This document shows, one piece after another, positions 24,693-32,699 of a stretch of 52,013 bases of DNA. The translations under genes were made by a program, and so were the position numbers. The notes under the pieces were generated by a model. The model was given only the letters and a program-made list of their open reading frames with translations, made no database searches and had not been told where the DNA came from. Positions within the stretch are counted from its first letter, which is position 1, and every line of letters starts with the position of its first letter. The stretch is from positions 1 through 52,013 of the forward strand of contig JAYOTP010000016.1 in the NCBI GenBank assembly GCA_038150465.1. The letters run 5' to 3'. Source of the DNA: RFXV01 sp038150465 (GTDB lineage Bacteria; Bacteroidota; Bacteroidia; Flavobacteriales; Schleiferiaceae).

Positions 24693-26693
24693 ATGAAACT
24701 AGACGCCAAGATCCCAGAAGGACCGATCGACAAGAAGTGGACGCAACACAAAGCGGATATCCGCCTGGTGAACCCAGCCAACAAACGACATATCGATGTG
24801 ATCGTCGTAGGAACGGGCCTCGCCGGTGCATCCGCCGCCGCCTCGCTCGGTGAAATGGGCTACAATGTGAAAGCCTTCTGCTTTCAGGACTCGCCCAGAA
24901 GAGCGCATTCGATCGCGGCTCAGGGCGGCATCAATGCCGCAAAGAATTATCAGAACGACGGAGACTCCACCTACCGGCTGTTCTACGATACGGTCAAAGG
25001 CGGTGACTACCGTTCCAGGGAAGCCAATGTGTACCGCCTGGCGGAGGTCTCGACCAGCATCATCGACCAGTGTGTGGCCCAGGGCGTTCCCTTTGCCCGC
25101 GATTATGGAGGTCTGCTCGACAACCGTTCTTTCGGTGGTGTTCAGGTGAGCCGCACCTTCTACGCAAAAGGACAGACCGGTCAGCAGCTGCTGCTCGGTG
25201 CATACTCTGCACTGGAGCGGCAGGTCGCCAAGGGCAAGGTGAAGATGTATGCGCGGCACGAGATGATGGACCTCGTGGTGGTCGACGGAAAGGCGAGAGG
25301 GATCATCGCCCGCAACCTGATCACAGGAGAATTGGAACGCCACAGTGCCCACGCCGTGCTTTTGTGCACCGGTGGTTATGGGAATGTCTTTTTCCTGTCC
25401 ACCAACGCCATGGGATCCAATGTGTCTGCTGCATGGAAGGCCCACAAGAAGGGCGCTGCCATGGCCAATCCGTGCTTTACTCAGATCCACCCCACCTGCA
25501 TCCCCGTCAATGGGGAATTGCAGTCCAAGCTCACGCTGATGTCGGAGTCCTTGCGAAATGACGGCAGGATCTGGGTTCCCGCCCACAAAGAAGATGCAGA
25601 GGCCGTTCGCAAGGGCAGCCTGAAGCCTGTGGACATTCCCGAAGACCGCAGAGATTATTATCTGGAACGTCGGTACCCGGCCTTCGGAAACCTGGTTCCA
25701 CGCGATGTGGCTTCCCGGGCGGCCAAGGAGCGCTGCGATGCCGGACTGGGTGTGAACAGTACGGGCGAAGCGGTCTTTCTCGACTTTTCCGATGCCATCC
25801 GCAGATACGGCCGTACAGAGGCCAATGTGCAGGGCATCAACGATCCGAGCGAGGAACAGATCCTCAAATTGGGCCGTGAGATCGTCGCAGCCAAATACGG
25901 CAACCTCTTCCAGATGTACGAGAAGATCACCGACGACAATCCCTATCAGACGCCGATGAAGATCTACCCTGCGGTGCATTACACCATGGGCGGTCTGTGG
26001 GTGGACTACAACCTGATGACTTCCATCCCGGGCTGCTATGCCCTGGGAGAGGCGAATTTCTCCGACCACGGAGCCAATCGACTCGGTGCTTCCGCTCTGA
26101 TGCAGGGTCTGGCAGACGGATACTTTGTGGCACCCTATACGGTGGGCGATTACCTGGCCGACGACATCCGTACAGGCGCCATTTCCACCGATCTGCCCGA
26201 ATTCGAGAAGGCGGAGCAGGAGATCAAGTCGCGCATTGAGCAATTGATAGCGAACGAGGGAGCACAGACAGTGGATTCCTTTCACAAACGCCTGGGCAAG
26301 ATCATGTGGAACGAGTGCGGCATGGAGCGCAGCAAGGAAGGTTTGGAGCAGGCCATCAAGGACATTCAGGCACTGCGTGCCGAATTCTGGAAAGATGTAC
26401 GCATCCCAGGTTCCGCATCGAGCATGAATCCCGAGCTGGAAAAGGCACTACGCGTGGCCGATCTGCTGGAGCTGGGCGAATTGATGTGTTTGGATGCGCT
26501 GGACCGGAATGAGAGCTGCGGCGGTCATTTCCGAGTGGAATACCAGACAGAGGAAGGAGAGGCGCTCCGGGACGATGCAAACTTCACCTATGTTTCAGCC
26601 TGGGAATATACCGGCGACCCGAGCAAGGCCAAATTGAACAAGGAAGACCTGGTCTACGACCACATAGAAGTCAAAACAAGAAGCTACAAATAG
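24693..26693 (+). CDS. sdhA: Succinate dehydrogenase / fumarate reductase flavoprotein subunit
   Basis: 666 residues. FAD-dependent subunit that interconverts succinate and fumarate on the cytoplasmic face. Visible: dinucleotide-binding VVGTGLAGASAA (about 38-49), the covalent-FAD motif RRAHSIAAQGGINAAKNY (H72), HPTCIPVNGELQSKLTLMSES, the substrate-binding NPYQTPMKIYPAVHYTMGG and GANRLGASALMQGLADGYF. The length is that of the Bacteroidota / epsilonproteobacterial group. It sits between sdhC and sdhB (26 bp gap), all co-directional. Confidence 0.98.
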   Translation: MKLDAKIPEGPIDKKWTQHKADIRLVNPANKRHIDVIVVGTGLAGASAAASLGEMGYNVKAFCFQDSPRRAHSIAAQGGINAAKNYQNDGDSTYRLFYDTVKGGDYRSREANVYRLAEVSTSIIDQCVAQGVPFARDYGGLLDNRSFGGVQVSRTFYAKGQTGQQLLLGAYSALERQVAKGKVKMYARHEMMDLVVVDGKARGIIARNLITGELERHSAHAVLLCTGGYGNVFFLSTNAMGSNVSAAWKAHKKGAAMANPCFTQIHPTCIPVNGELQSKLTLMSESLRNDGRIWVPAHKEDAEAVRKGSLKPVDIPEDRRDYYLERRYPAFGNLVPRDVASRAAKERCDAGLGVNSTGEAVFLDFSDAIRRYGRTEANVQGINDPSEEQILKLGREIVAAKYGNLFQMYEKITDDNPYQTPMKIYPAVHYTMGGLWVDYNLMTSIPGCYALGEANFSDHGANRLGASALMQGLADGYFVAPYTVGDYLADDIRTGAISTDLPEFEKAEQEIKSRIEQLIANEGAQTVDSFHKRLGKIMWNECGMERSKEGLEQAIKDIQALRAEFWKDVRIPGSASSMNPELEKALRVADLLELGELMCLDALDRNESCGGHFRVEYQTEEGEALRDDANFTYVSAWEYTGDPSKAKLNKEDLVYDHIEVKTRSYK

Positions 26694-26719
26694 CGGTTAA
26701 TCTTTAAAACGCAAGGAGG

Positions 26720-27472
26720 ATGGATCTCACACTCAAAGTATGGCGTCAGGCCGGACCGCAGGACAAGGGGCAGATGGTCACCTATCCGGTGTCGGGCATT
26801 GAAGACGATATGTCGTTCCTGGAAATGATGGACGTGCTCAACGAGCAGTTGGTGAGTAAGGGAGAAGAGCCCGTGGTCTTCGATCATGACTGCCGGGAGG
26901 GCATCTGCGGTTCCTGTTCGCTCTACATCAACGGAGAGGCGCACGGACCGGGACGCGAGATCACAACCTGTCAGTTGCACATGCGCAGTTTCAAGGACGG
27001 TGATACCATTTACATCGAGCCATGGAGGGCCAAGGCTTTCCCCGTGATCAAGGACCTGATGGTAGACCGCAGCGCATTCGACCGGGTCATCGCCTCCGGT
27101 GGCTACGTCAGTGTGAATACATCGGGAAATACGCTGGATGCCAACGCCATTCCCATTCCAAAAGAAGACGCCGATAAGGCCTTTGACGCGGCTACCTGCA
27201 TTGGATGCGGGGCCTGTGTGGCCAGCTGCAAGAACAGTTCGGCCATGCTCTTTGTGTCGGCCAAGGTATCGCAGTTCGCCCTTTTGCCTCAGGGTAAGGT
27301 AGAAGCCAAGGAACGCGTACTGGACATGGTTCAGCAGATGGACGAGGAAGGTTTTGGCAATTGCACCAACACCGGAGCCTGTGAGGTGGAATGCCCCAAA
27401 GGCATCTCGCTGGAGAACATCGCACGGATGAACCGAGAGTACCTGAGCTCAGCGGTGTCCTCAGAAAAGTGA
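26720..27472 (+). CDS. sdhB: Succinate dehydrogenase / fumarate reductase iron-sulfur subunit
   Basis: 250 residues. N-terminal [2Fe-2S] ferredoxin domain with CREGICGSC (C58, C63, C66) and C84, then two cysteine clusters for [4Fe-4S] and [3Fe-4S]: CIGCGACVASCKNSS and CTNTGACEVECPKGI. It passes electrons from FAD to the b558 subunit. An AAGGAGG sequence lies immediately before the ATG with no spacing, which is too close to act as a normal ribosome site; the DUF2490 gene starts 68 bp after its stop. Confidence 0.97.
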   Translation: MDLTLKVWRQAGPQDKGQMVTYPVSGIEDDMSFLEMMDVLNEQLVSKGEEPVVFDHDCREGICGSCSLYINGEAHGPGREITTCQLHMRSFKDGDTIYIEPWRAKAFPVIKDLMVDRSAFDRVIASGGYVSVNTSGNTLDANAIPIPKEDADKAFDAATCIGCGACVASCKNSSAMLFVSAKVSQFALLPQGKVEAKERVLDMVQQMDEEGFGNCTNTGACEVECPKGISLENIARMNREYLSSAVSSEK

Positions 27473-27540
27473 TCGCTACCCATTTGGCGAGCCACTTCCT
27501 GCGAACGCAGGGGAATGGCTCATTCATTCCGGTATTTCCC

Positions 27541-28190
27541 ATGAAAAGACTCCTGCTCCTTCTTTCCTGCACCTTCCTCTTCGGCGGCCTGTATGCCCAG
27601 GAGAGCGCATTTGGCAACTGGCTGATCTACTTTGGAAACAAGCAGATCGATACGCGCTGGAACATCCACAATGAAGTGCAATACCGTACCTACGACTGGG
27701 GAGGCGACCTCGAACAGTTGATGCTCCGAACAGGACTGGGCTACAACCTCACCGAAAAGAACAACAACCTCCTGCTGGGCTACGGCTATATTCTCAGCGA
27801 GAACTATTCGGATCGCTCAGAGGATAAGATAAGCGTCAACGAACACCGGATCTTCCAGCAATTCATCACACGGCACGCGATCGGCTCCATATCTGTTCAG
27901 CACCGCTACAGATTTGAGCAACGCTTCATTGAAGACGACCACCGCATGCGTTTGCGCTATTTCTTGGCGATCAATGTGCCTTTGAGCAAGCGCGGATTGG
28001 TCAAGGGGAGCTGGTACGGCTCGGCCTACAACGAGATCTTCGTGAATACGGACAGAGCACTTTTTGACCGCAACCGGGTATATGCCGGTTTGGGATACCG
28101 CATTGCTGATGGCTTGCGGATGGAACTGGGTTATATGAATCAGATCTTCAGTTCGGGCTCAAGGGACCAGCTGAACATCGTGACTTTCTT
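27541..28190 (+). CDS. DUF2490 family outer-membrane protein (3' end in assembly gap)
   Basis: 216 residues before the gap. Signal peptide MKRLLLLLSCTFLFGGLYAQ, then amphipathic beta segments (NEVQYRTYDWGGDLEQLMLRTG, HRIFQQFITRH, GSISVQHRYRFEQRF) alternating with turns, as in an outer-membrane beta-barrel of the DUF2490 family. Related proteins end shortly after the QLNIVTFF-type strand, so probably only a few residues and the stop are lost. Function unknown. It lies 68 bp after sdhB and might be transcribed with it. Confidence 0.85.
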
Positions 28191-28290
28191 NNNNNNNNNN
28201 NNNNNNNNNNNNNNNNNNNNNNNNNNNNNNNNNNNNNNNNNNNNNNNNNNNNNNNNNNNNNNNNNNNNNNNNNNNNNNNNNNNNNNNNNN
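28191..28290. other. Assembly gap of 100 N
   Basis: Exactly 100 unknown bases, the usual placeholder for a join of unknown length. It cuts the 3' end of the DUF2490 gene and abuts a strong hairpin. An open frame running across it has no meaning. Confidence 0.99.
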
Positions 28291-28313
28291 AAACCCCTCA
28301 CAAGGAGGGGTTT
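28291..28313 (-). terminator. Terminator-like hairpin after tRNA-Phe
   Basis: On the minus strand: perfect 9-bp stem AAACCCCTC / GAGGGGTTT with a 5-nt loop, 13 bp beyond the tRNA 3' end. Any T-run would lie in the assembly gap. Confidence 0.7.
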
Positions 28314-28326
28314 ACAGATTCTGAAG

Positions 28327-28399
28327 TGGTGCCACCAGGAATCGAACCGGGGACACAAGGATTTTCAGTCCTTTGCTCTACCAACTGAGCTATGGCACC
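28327..28399 (-). tRNA. trnF: tRNA-Phe (GAA)
   Basis: 73 nt without a coded CCA tail. The acceptor stem GGTGCCA / TGGCACC, D-arm GCTC...GAGC, anticodon arm AAGGA-CTGAAAA-TCCTT (anticodon GAA) and T-loop TTCGATT are clear, with discriminator A. The T-stem reads CCCGG / CCTGG, leaving one C-U mismatch in its middle, next to an assembly gap. A TATATTTG box lies just upstream. It is a single gene, not part of a tRNA cluster. Confidence 0.95.
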
Positions 28400-28414
28400 T
28401 AGAATTCAGGGGCG

Positions 28415-28422
28415 CAAATATA
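28415..28422 (-). promoter_or_regulatory. Candidate -7 promoter box of tRNA-Phe
   Basis: TATATTTG on the minus strand, 15 nt before the mature tRNA 5' end. A TTTC stands in place of TTTG at about 19-bp spacing upstream. Confidence 0.5.
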
Positions 28423-28444
28423 ATTGTCCTTTGTTAATTGCGAA

Positions 28445-29188
28445 ATGATGGATCGACCGATGCAAGCGATCGTAGATATTGGAAATACAAGGGTCAAGGC
28501 AGCTCTTTTTGAGGGGCGTACGATGAAGGCCATCGTTGAGGTGAGCAGTCTGGACGATCCGGATCTGTTGGCCTTCCTACAAAATGCAACCATTCAAAGG
28601 GGCATGTATGCGGCCACAGGAAAGATCTCCGAGCCGTGGCGCTCTTTCATCGATGTCTTGCCTTATGCCTTTCATTCCTTCGAAACAGGAATGCGTTTGC
28701 CCTTTGAAAACGAATACCGATCGCCCGAAACACTTGGCGCGGATCGCTTGGCCAATGTGGCCGCAGCCCAGGTCTTTTTCCCAAAGACCAACTGTTTGGT
28801 CATCGATGCGGGAAGCTGTGTCACCTACGATCTGTTGGAAGAAGGCATTCGCTACAAAGGCGGGCTTATCAGTCCGGGACTGAAAATGCGTCAGCGGTCC
28901 ATGCATTCGTTCACCGAGCGACTGCCCCTGGTGGAGGGAATAGCCGATGACATCATTGGACGCAGTACAGAAGAGGCCTTGCAATCGGGTGCATTCTTTG
29001 GTCTGTTGCATGAAGTACAGGGCCTGATCGGCACATTCAGTGAGCGCTACAGCGATCTGCAGATCCTTCTGACCGGTGGGGACGCCCCATCTTTGGAGAA
29101 GCACCTTGAAAATAGCATCTTTGCCCGCCCGCAGTTGGCCCTCGTCGGATTGAATGAATTGTGCAACCATCACTTTTTCTCCCTTTGA
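28445..29188 (+). CDS. coaX: Type III pantothenate kinase CoaX
   Basis: 247 residues from ATG 28445 (an ATG one codon later and one at 28460 are also possible). The ASKHA-fold motifs are present: VDIGNTRVKAALF (phosphate 1), LGADRLANVAAA, and VIDAGSCVTYDLL, with GGLISPGLKMRQRSMHSFTERLP. CoaX phosphorylates pantothenate, the first step to coenzyme A, and uses a monovalent cation. It starts the operon of coaX, an outer-membrane protein, TPR protein, lptC, a small membrane protein and a CNNM transporter, an order I recall from other Bacteroidota. It is divergent from tRNA-Phe. Confidence 0.95.
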   Translation: MMDRPMQAIVDIGNTRVKAALFEGRTMKAIVEVSSLDDPDLLAFLQNATIQRGMYAATGKISEPWRSFIDVLPYAFHSFETGMRLPFENEYRSPETLGADRLANVAAAQVFFPKTNCLVIDAGSCVTYDLLEEGIRYKGGLISPGLKMRQRSMHSFTERLPLVEGIADDIIGRSTEEALQSGAFFGLLHEVQGLIGTFSERYSDLQILLTGGDAPSLEKHLENSIFARPQLALVGLNELCNHHFFSL

Positions 29189-30498
29189 ATCTTAAGAAGA
29201 TCTGTTGGCTGCTTGTGCTGCCCATTGGATTGTTTGGGCAGTCCAATTCGGTTTCGCCCTATTCGCGTTTTGCATTGGGCGATGCGGTGACCTCGGTCTT
29301 CATGCAAGGCTTGACCACTGGCCATTTGAGTTCGGCCCTGCGCGATCCCTTCAATTTGAATCTGAACAATCCAGCGGCTTCCAATGCCTTGCGCCTGACC
29401 ACACTGGAAATGGCTGGCAAGCTGGTCGTCGTGGATCAGCGTACTCAGGATCTGGGTCCGGTGGAGCAGACCTATGCCTCCTTCAACTACTTTGCACTTG
29501 GCATCCCGATATCCAAGCGCTACGGCATTTCCATCGGAGCACTTCCTTTTACAGCCGTGGGCTATCAGCTCTCCGAATCTGAACAGATCGATGGGATCGG
29601 ACAGGTGACCCGGCAGTATCAGGGCACGGGCGGACTGAACAAACTCTACCTCAATCAATCCTTTGAATGTTTCGATGGCTTTCATCTGGGTCTTCAGGCG
29701 GTCTATTATTTCGGAAACCTCGAGTACTTCCAGGATATCCGTTATGACGATGCCTCTTTTTTCAGTTCGCGCTACGAGACCGATTATCTGGTCAGCGACA
29801 TGAACTGGAAGTTAGGCCTGCAGTATGCACGCGATCTGGACGATGGAAATAAGGAATTCGTGCTTGGCCTGACCTGGGAAGGACAGAATACGCTGGGCGG
29901 AACCTTCAGCCAGACGGCCTTCACCTACAGTCCTGTGGGCAACACACCTTTTCCAAGAGATACTCTGGACAGCCAATTCCTCGATGACGATCTGCGCCTT
30001 CCCGGCAGTTGGTCGGGTGGATTGGTGCTCGGTGGGAAGCATCCGGACATCCATCACTACTCCTGGATGGTCGGCTTGGATGTCTATGGCGCGGCTTGGG
30101 CCGATGCATCGGGAAGAGAAGGGGAAACGCCACTGGCCAACAGCCTTCGCATTGGGCTGGGCGGAGAGATGACACCGCGCTATGCTTTGCGCCCCCTCTA
30201 CAGGAGCAGAAATAGTTTGGCCGATTGGAAATTCCGAGCGGGAGGCTTCCTTTACCGATCACCCATCGAGTTGCGGGGCGAAGGCATCGATACCTATGGC
30301 ATGACATTTGGCGTAGGCATACCGTTGAGGATCCGTGGGCTGGCGCCGGGAGAAGAGAGGAACAATACGATCAATGTCGGGTATAGTTATTCGGTACGCG
30401 GCACCCTCGAACAAGGGCTGATCAGAGAACAGATCAACCAATTCGTCTTTGGGGTCACCCTGAACGACCGTTGGTTCATAAAGTATAAATACAGATGA
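29185..30498 (+). CDS. Outer-membrane beta-barrel protein (FadL-like), unknown function
   Basis: 437 residues if translation starts at TTG 29185, which overlaps the coaX stop (TTGA) and gives a clean signal peptide MNLKKICWLLVLPIGLFGQ; a GTG at 29161 is the alternative. The mature part begins SVSPYSRFALGDAV, then NLNNPAASNAL, resembling the N-terminal region of FadL/OmpP1-type transporters that starts with a short plug segment, and continues in alternating beta strands (LYLNQSFECFDGFHLGLQAV, NWKLGLQYARDL), ending in a barrel-type RWFIKYKYR. It is coupled to coaX upstream and the TPR gene downstream (ATGA). Substrate unknown; homologs commonly occur beside coaX. Confidence 0.8.
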   Translation: MNLKKICWLLVLPIGLFGQSNSVSPYSRFALGDAVTSVFMQGLTTGHLSSALRDPFNLNLNNPAASNALRLTTLEMAGKLVVVDQRTQDLGPVEQTYASFNYFALGIPISKRYGISIGALPFTAVGYQLSESEQIDGIGQVTRQYQGTGGLNKLYLNQSFECFDGFHLGLQAVYYFGNLEYFQDIRYDDASFFSSRYETDYLVSDMNWKLGLQYARDLDDGNKEFVLGLTWEGQNTLGGTFSQTAFTYSPVGNTPFPRDTLDSQFLDDDLRLPGSWSGGLVLGGKHPDIHHYSWMVGLDVYGAAWADASGREGETPLANSLRIGLGGEMTPRYALRPLYRSRNSLADWKFRAGGFLYRSPIELRGEGIDTYGMTFGVGIPLRIRGLAPGEERNNTINVGYSYSVRGTLEQGLIREQINQFVFGVTLNDRWFIKYKYR

Positions 30499-31919
30499 TG
30501 AGCAAAGCGAAAAGACAATTGATCCTGATGGCAGGTGCGATTCTGTCTTCCTCTCTGCTGAGCGGACAAGGCAAGTGGGGCGCCGACAGTGTGCAGTGCT
30601 ACGAAAACTACCAGATCTACTATCAGATGTACAAATCCAAGCAGTATGCCTCGGCCTACGAAGGATGGAATTACGTCTACACGAACTGCCCGGAAGCCAC
30701 CAAGAACACCTTCATCTTCGGTCCCAAGATCATCGAGGGCCGGATCAAGGCCACGACCGATCCGGCAGCTCAAGCCGAATTGGTGGGGCAGTTGATCGCC
30801 ATGTACCAGAAGCGGTTGGATGTATTCCCTGGCAAGGAAGGATATGTGTACGGCCAGCAGGGCATGGACCTGATGAAGTACAAGAAGGAGGAGCCGAAGG
30901 AAGCCTATGATGCCTTCATGAAGGCCTACGCGGCAGATCCCGCCAATCTTCCTGCTGCGGTCCTGAATGGGGTATTCGTTTCAGCGGCCCGTTTGTACAA
31001 CAAGAAGGTCTTCAGTGTGGAGGAGGTATTCGCTACCTACAATCTGGTATCAGAAGCCATCCAGAACACAACAGACAACATCTACCGCAAGCAGGCCTCC
31101 TACGACAAAATGCTCGCCGACAGTGTACAGCTGGATGCCAAGCAGCAGAAGGACACAGCAGCGCTCTCGCGGGAGTTGGTGCGCTTCGATCAGGTCAATG
31201 GTAATGTCGAGAAGATCCTCGCACCCATCGCTACATGCGAGAAGCTTCAACTGCTCTACAACGAAACCACTTTTGCCGAAAATCAAGGCGATGCGGACTG
31301 GTTGCGGCGCGCGTCCAAGATGCTCTCCAAAGAGCGGAAAAACACCGACGGCGAAATGGAAGACTGCACCGAGCTGCCTATCTTCTTCAAGATCGCGGAA
31401 GAGAACTACAAGCTGGAGCCAAGCGCTATTTCGGCCCGCGCAGTGGGTAAGTTGGCATGGAGTCGGAAAGATTACGCCAAGGCTGTCGAGTATTTCAAGG
31501 AAGCTTCAGACAATGAGGTGGACCCGAACAAGAAAGCCGACGACTACCTGAAGGTGGCCATCAGCTATCAGAAACTGGGGCAGTACGCATCTTGCAAAAC
31601 CCATGCGATCAAAGCAGCTGGACTGAAAAAGCGCTGGGGCGACCCCTACTTGCTTCTTGCACAGATCTACGGAGCAGCGGAAGGCGTTTGGGGATCGAAT
31701 GCCGTGGAGAAGAAAGCCTCCTACTGGGCGGCCATCGATAAGGCCAACTATGCGGCGAGCATCGATCCGGAAGCCAAGGCAATGGCAGCCAAGCTGATCG
31801 CCTCCTACAAGCAGCGCATTCCGGACAAGGCCATCGCTTTCCAGTTGGGCAGTAAGGAGGGAGATCGCATCAACATTGGCTCCTGGATCAACGAGAGCGT
31901 TATCGTCGAGTTCTTCTGA
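30495..31919 (+). CDS. Tetratricopeptide-repeat exported protein
   Basis: 474 residues. Signal peptide-like N-terminus MMSKAKRQLILMAGAILSSSLLSGQ, then helical repeats with TPR spacing: YYQMYKSKQYASAYEGWNYV, YDAFMKAYAADPANLPAAVL, AVGKLAWSRKDYAKAVEYF, YLKVAISYQKLGQYASCKTH and SYWAAIDKANYAASIDPEAKA. It should be a periplasmic scaffold for protein-protein contacts. Start overlaps the stop of the outer-membrane protein gene as ATGA and lptC follows 50 bp on. A link with lipopolysaccharide transport or outer-membrane assembly is plausible from context only. Confidence 0.85.
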   Translation: MMSKAKRQLILMAGAILSSSLLSGQGKWGADSVQCYENYQIYYQMYKSKQYASAYEGWNYVYTNCPEATKNTFIFGPKIIEGRIKATTDPAAQAELVGQLIAMYQKRLDVFPGKEGYVYGQQGMDLMKYKKEEPKEAYDAFMKAYAADPANLPAAVLNGVFVSAARLYNKKVFSVEEVFATYNLVSEAIQNTTDNIYRKQASYDKMLADSVQLDAKQQKDTAALSRELVRFDQVNGNVEKILAPIATCEKLQLLYNETTFAENQGDADWLRRASKMLSKERKNTDGEMEDCTELPIFFKIAEENYKLEPSAISARAVGKLAWSRKDYAKAVEYFKEASDNEVDPNKKADDYLKVAISYQKLGQYASCKTHAIKAAGLKKRWGDPYLLLAQIYGAAEGVWGSNAVEKKASYWAAIDKANYAASIDPEAKAMAAKLIASYKQRIPDKAIAFQLGSKEGDRINIGSWINESVIVEFF

Positions 31920-31969
31920 GCCCGTTTTCCCACATAGGTCTACGATCAAGCACCCTGCTTTTAGTTGGG

Positions 31970-32491
31970 GTGCTTCTTTTTTTGCATGCCTGCACCAACA
32001 AGGCCTCTGAAGTGCAGGAGTTCATGCCTGAAGAAGAAGTGGCCATGGAACAGCAGTTCGGGGTGGAACTGACCTACACCGATTCGGCGCGTAAAAAAAT
32101 GCTGTTGAAGGCAGCTGAGGTGCACAGCTATCCGCAGCTCGAAGACCCCAAGCTGGTTTTTCCAAAAGGCATCGATGTGACCTTTTATGACCGTCAGGAG
32201 GAAGAAGATTCCCACCTGCGTGCCGATCATGCCATACGCTTTCCAAAACGCTATCTCTGGCAGGCTTCGGGCAATGTGAAGGTGACCAATAAGGAGGGCG
32301 AAATGCTTGAAACGGAATTCCTGAATTGGAATGAGCGCGAGGAAATCATATTTTCGGAAGAGTTTGTCCGCATCACCACGGGCAATCAGGTGATCATGGG
32401 GGAAGGCTTTGAGGCCGATCAGAGTTTCAGCAACTACCGCATCACCAAAGTGACCGGTGAATTGTATTTAGAAGATGATCAGACTCCTTAA
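31970..32491 (+). CDS. lptC: LPS export periplasmic protein LptC
   Basis: 173 residues from GTG 31970. LptC-family domain (about 30-165): GVELTYTDSARKKMLLKAAEVHSY, YPQLEDPKLVFPKGIDVTFYD, LRADHAIRFPKRYLWQASGNVKV, EEIIFSEEFVRITT and GEGFEADQSFSNYRI. LptC carries lipopolysaccharide from the LptBFG transporter to LptA. The lipobox LHAC is only seven residues after the GTG start, too short for a signal peptide, but the frame continues upstream as RSSTLLLVGVLLFLHAC, which would make a proper one without an ATG, GTG or TTG to begin it. See the findings. The next small gene overlaps its 3' end by 17 bp. Confidence 0.85.
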   Translation: MLLFLHACTNKASEVQEFMPEEEVAMEQQFGVELTYTDSARKKMLLKAAEVHSYPQLEDPKLVFPKGIDVTFYDRQEEEDSHLRADHAIRFPKRYLWQASGNVKVTNKEGEMLETEFLNWNEREEIIFSEEFVRITTGNQVIMGEGFEADQSFSNYRITKVTGELYLEDDQTP

Positions 32492-32690
32492 AGTATTTGA
32501 ATTTGTTTGGATCGGGGTCAGTGTCCTGTCGGTGCTGAAGGTCATCGATCTTTGGGGCACGCAGGATGAAACCGAGCGCACCTTGTTCTGGATCTTTGCA
32601 GGCTTCTCGGTGCTCGGGGTATTCATGTTCTTCTTTCGAAGGCGGATGCGACGCAAGATGGAAGCCCGCAAGCAGGATCAAAGCGCTTAA
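32475..32690 (+). CDS. Small membrane protein, unknown function
   Basis: 71 residues with two predicted membrane helices (FVWIGVSVLSVLKVIDLW and LFWIFAGFSVLGVFMFFF) and a strongly basic C-terminus RRRMRRKMEARKQ, which should stay in the cytoplasm. It overlaps the lptC 3' end by 17 bp in another frame and the TTG of the CNNM gene follows 9 bp later, so it is deeply embedded in the operon. A short two-helix protein is seen in this place in related genomes as far as I recall; no function is known. Candidate helper of the LPS transport or CNNM protein. Confidence 0.75.
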   Translation: MIRLLKVFEFVWIGVSVLSVLKVIDLWGTQDETERTLFWIFAGFSVLGVFMFFFRRRMRRKMEARKQDQSA

Positions 32691-32699
32691 TCGCCCACA

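Noticed and set aside
24699..26285. A 528-codon open frame on the minus strand opposite sdhA
   Set aside because: It is antisense to a clearly recognised flavoprotein gene and its translation looks like no known protein; treated as a shadow of sdhA.
27391..28437. An open frame running from sdhB across the 100-N gap through the tRNA region
   Set aside because: The N run carries no sequence information and the part beyond it lies over the tRNA gene; only the DUF2490 part from 27541 is real.
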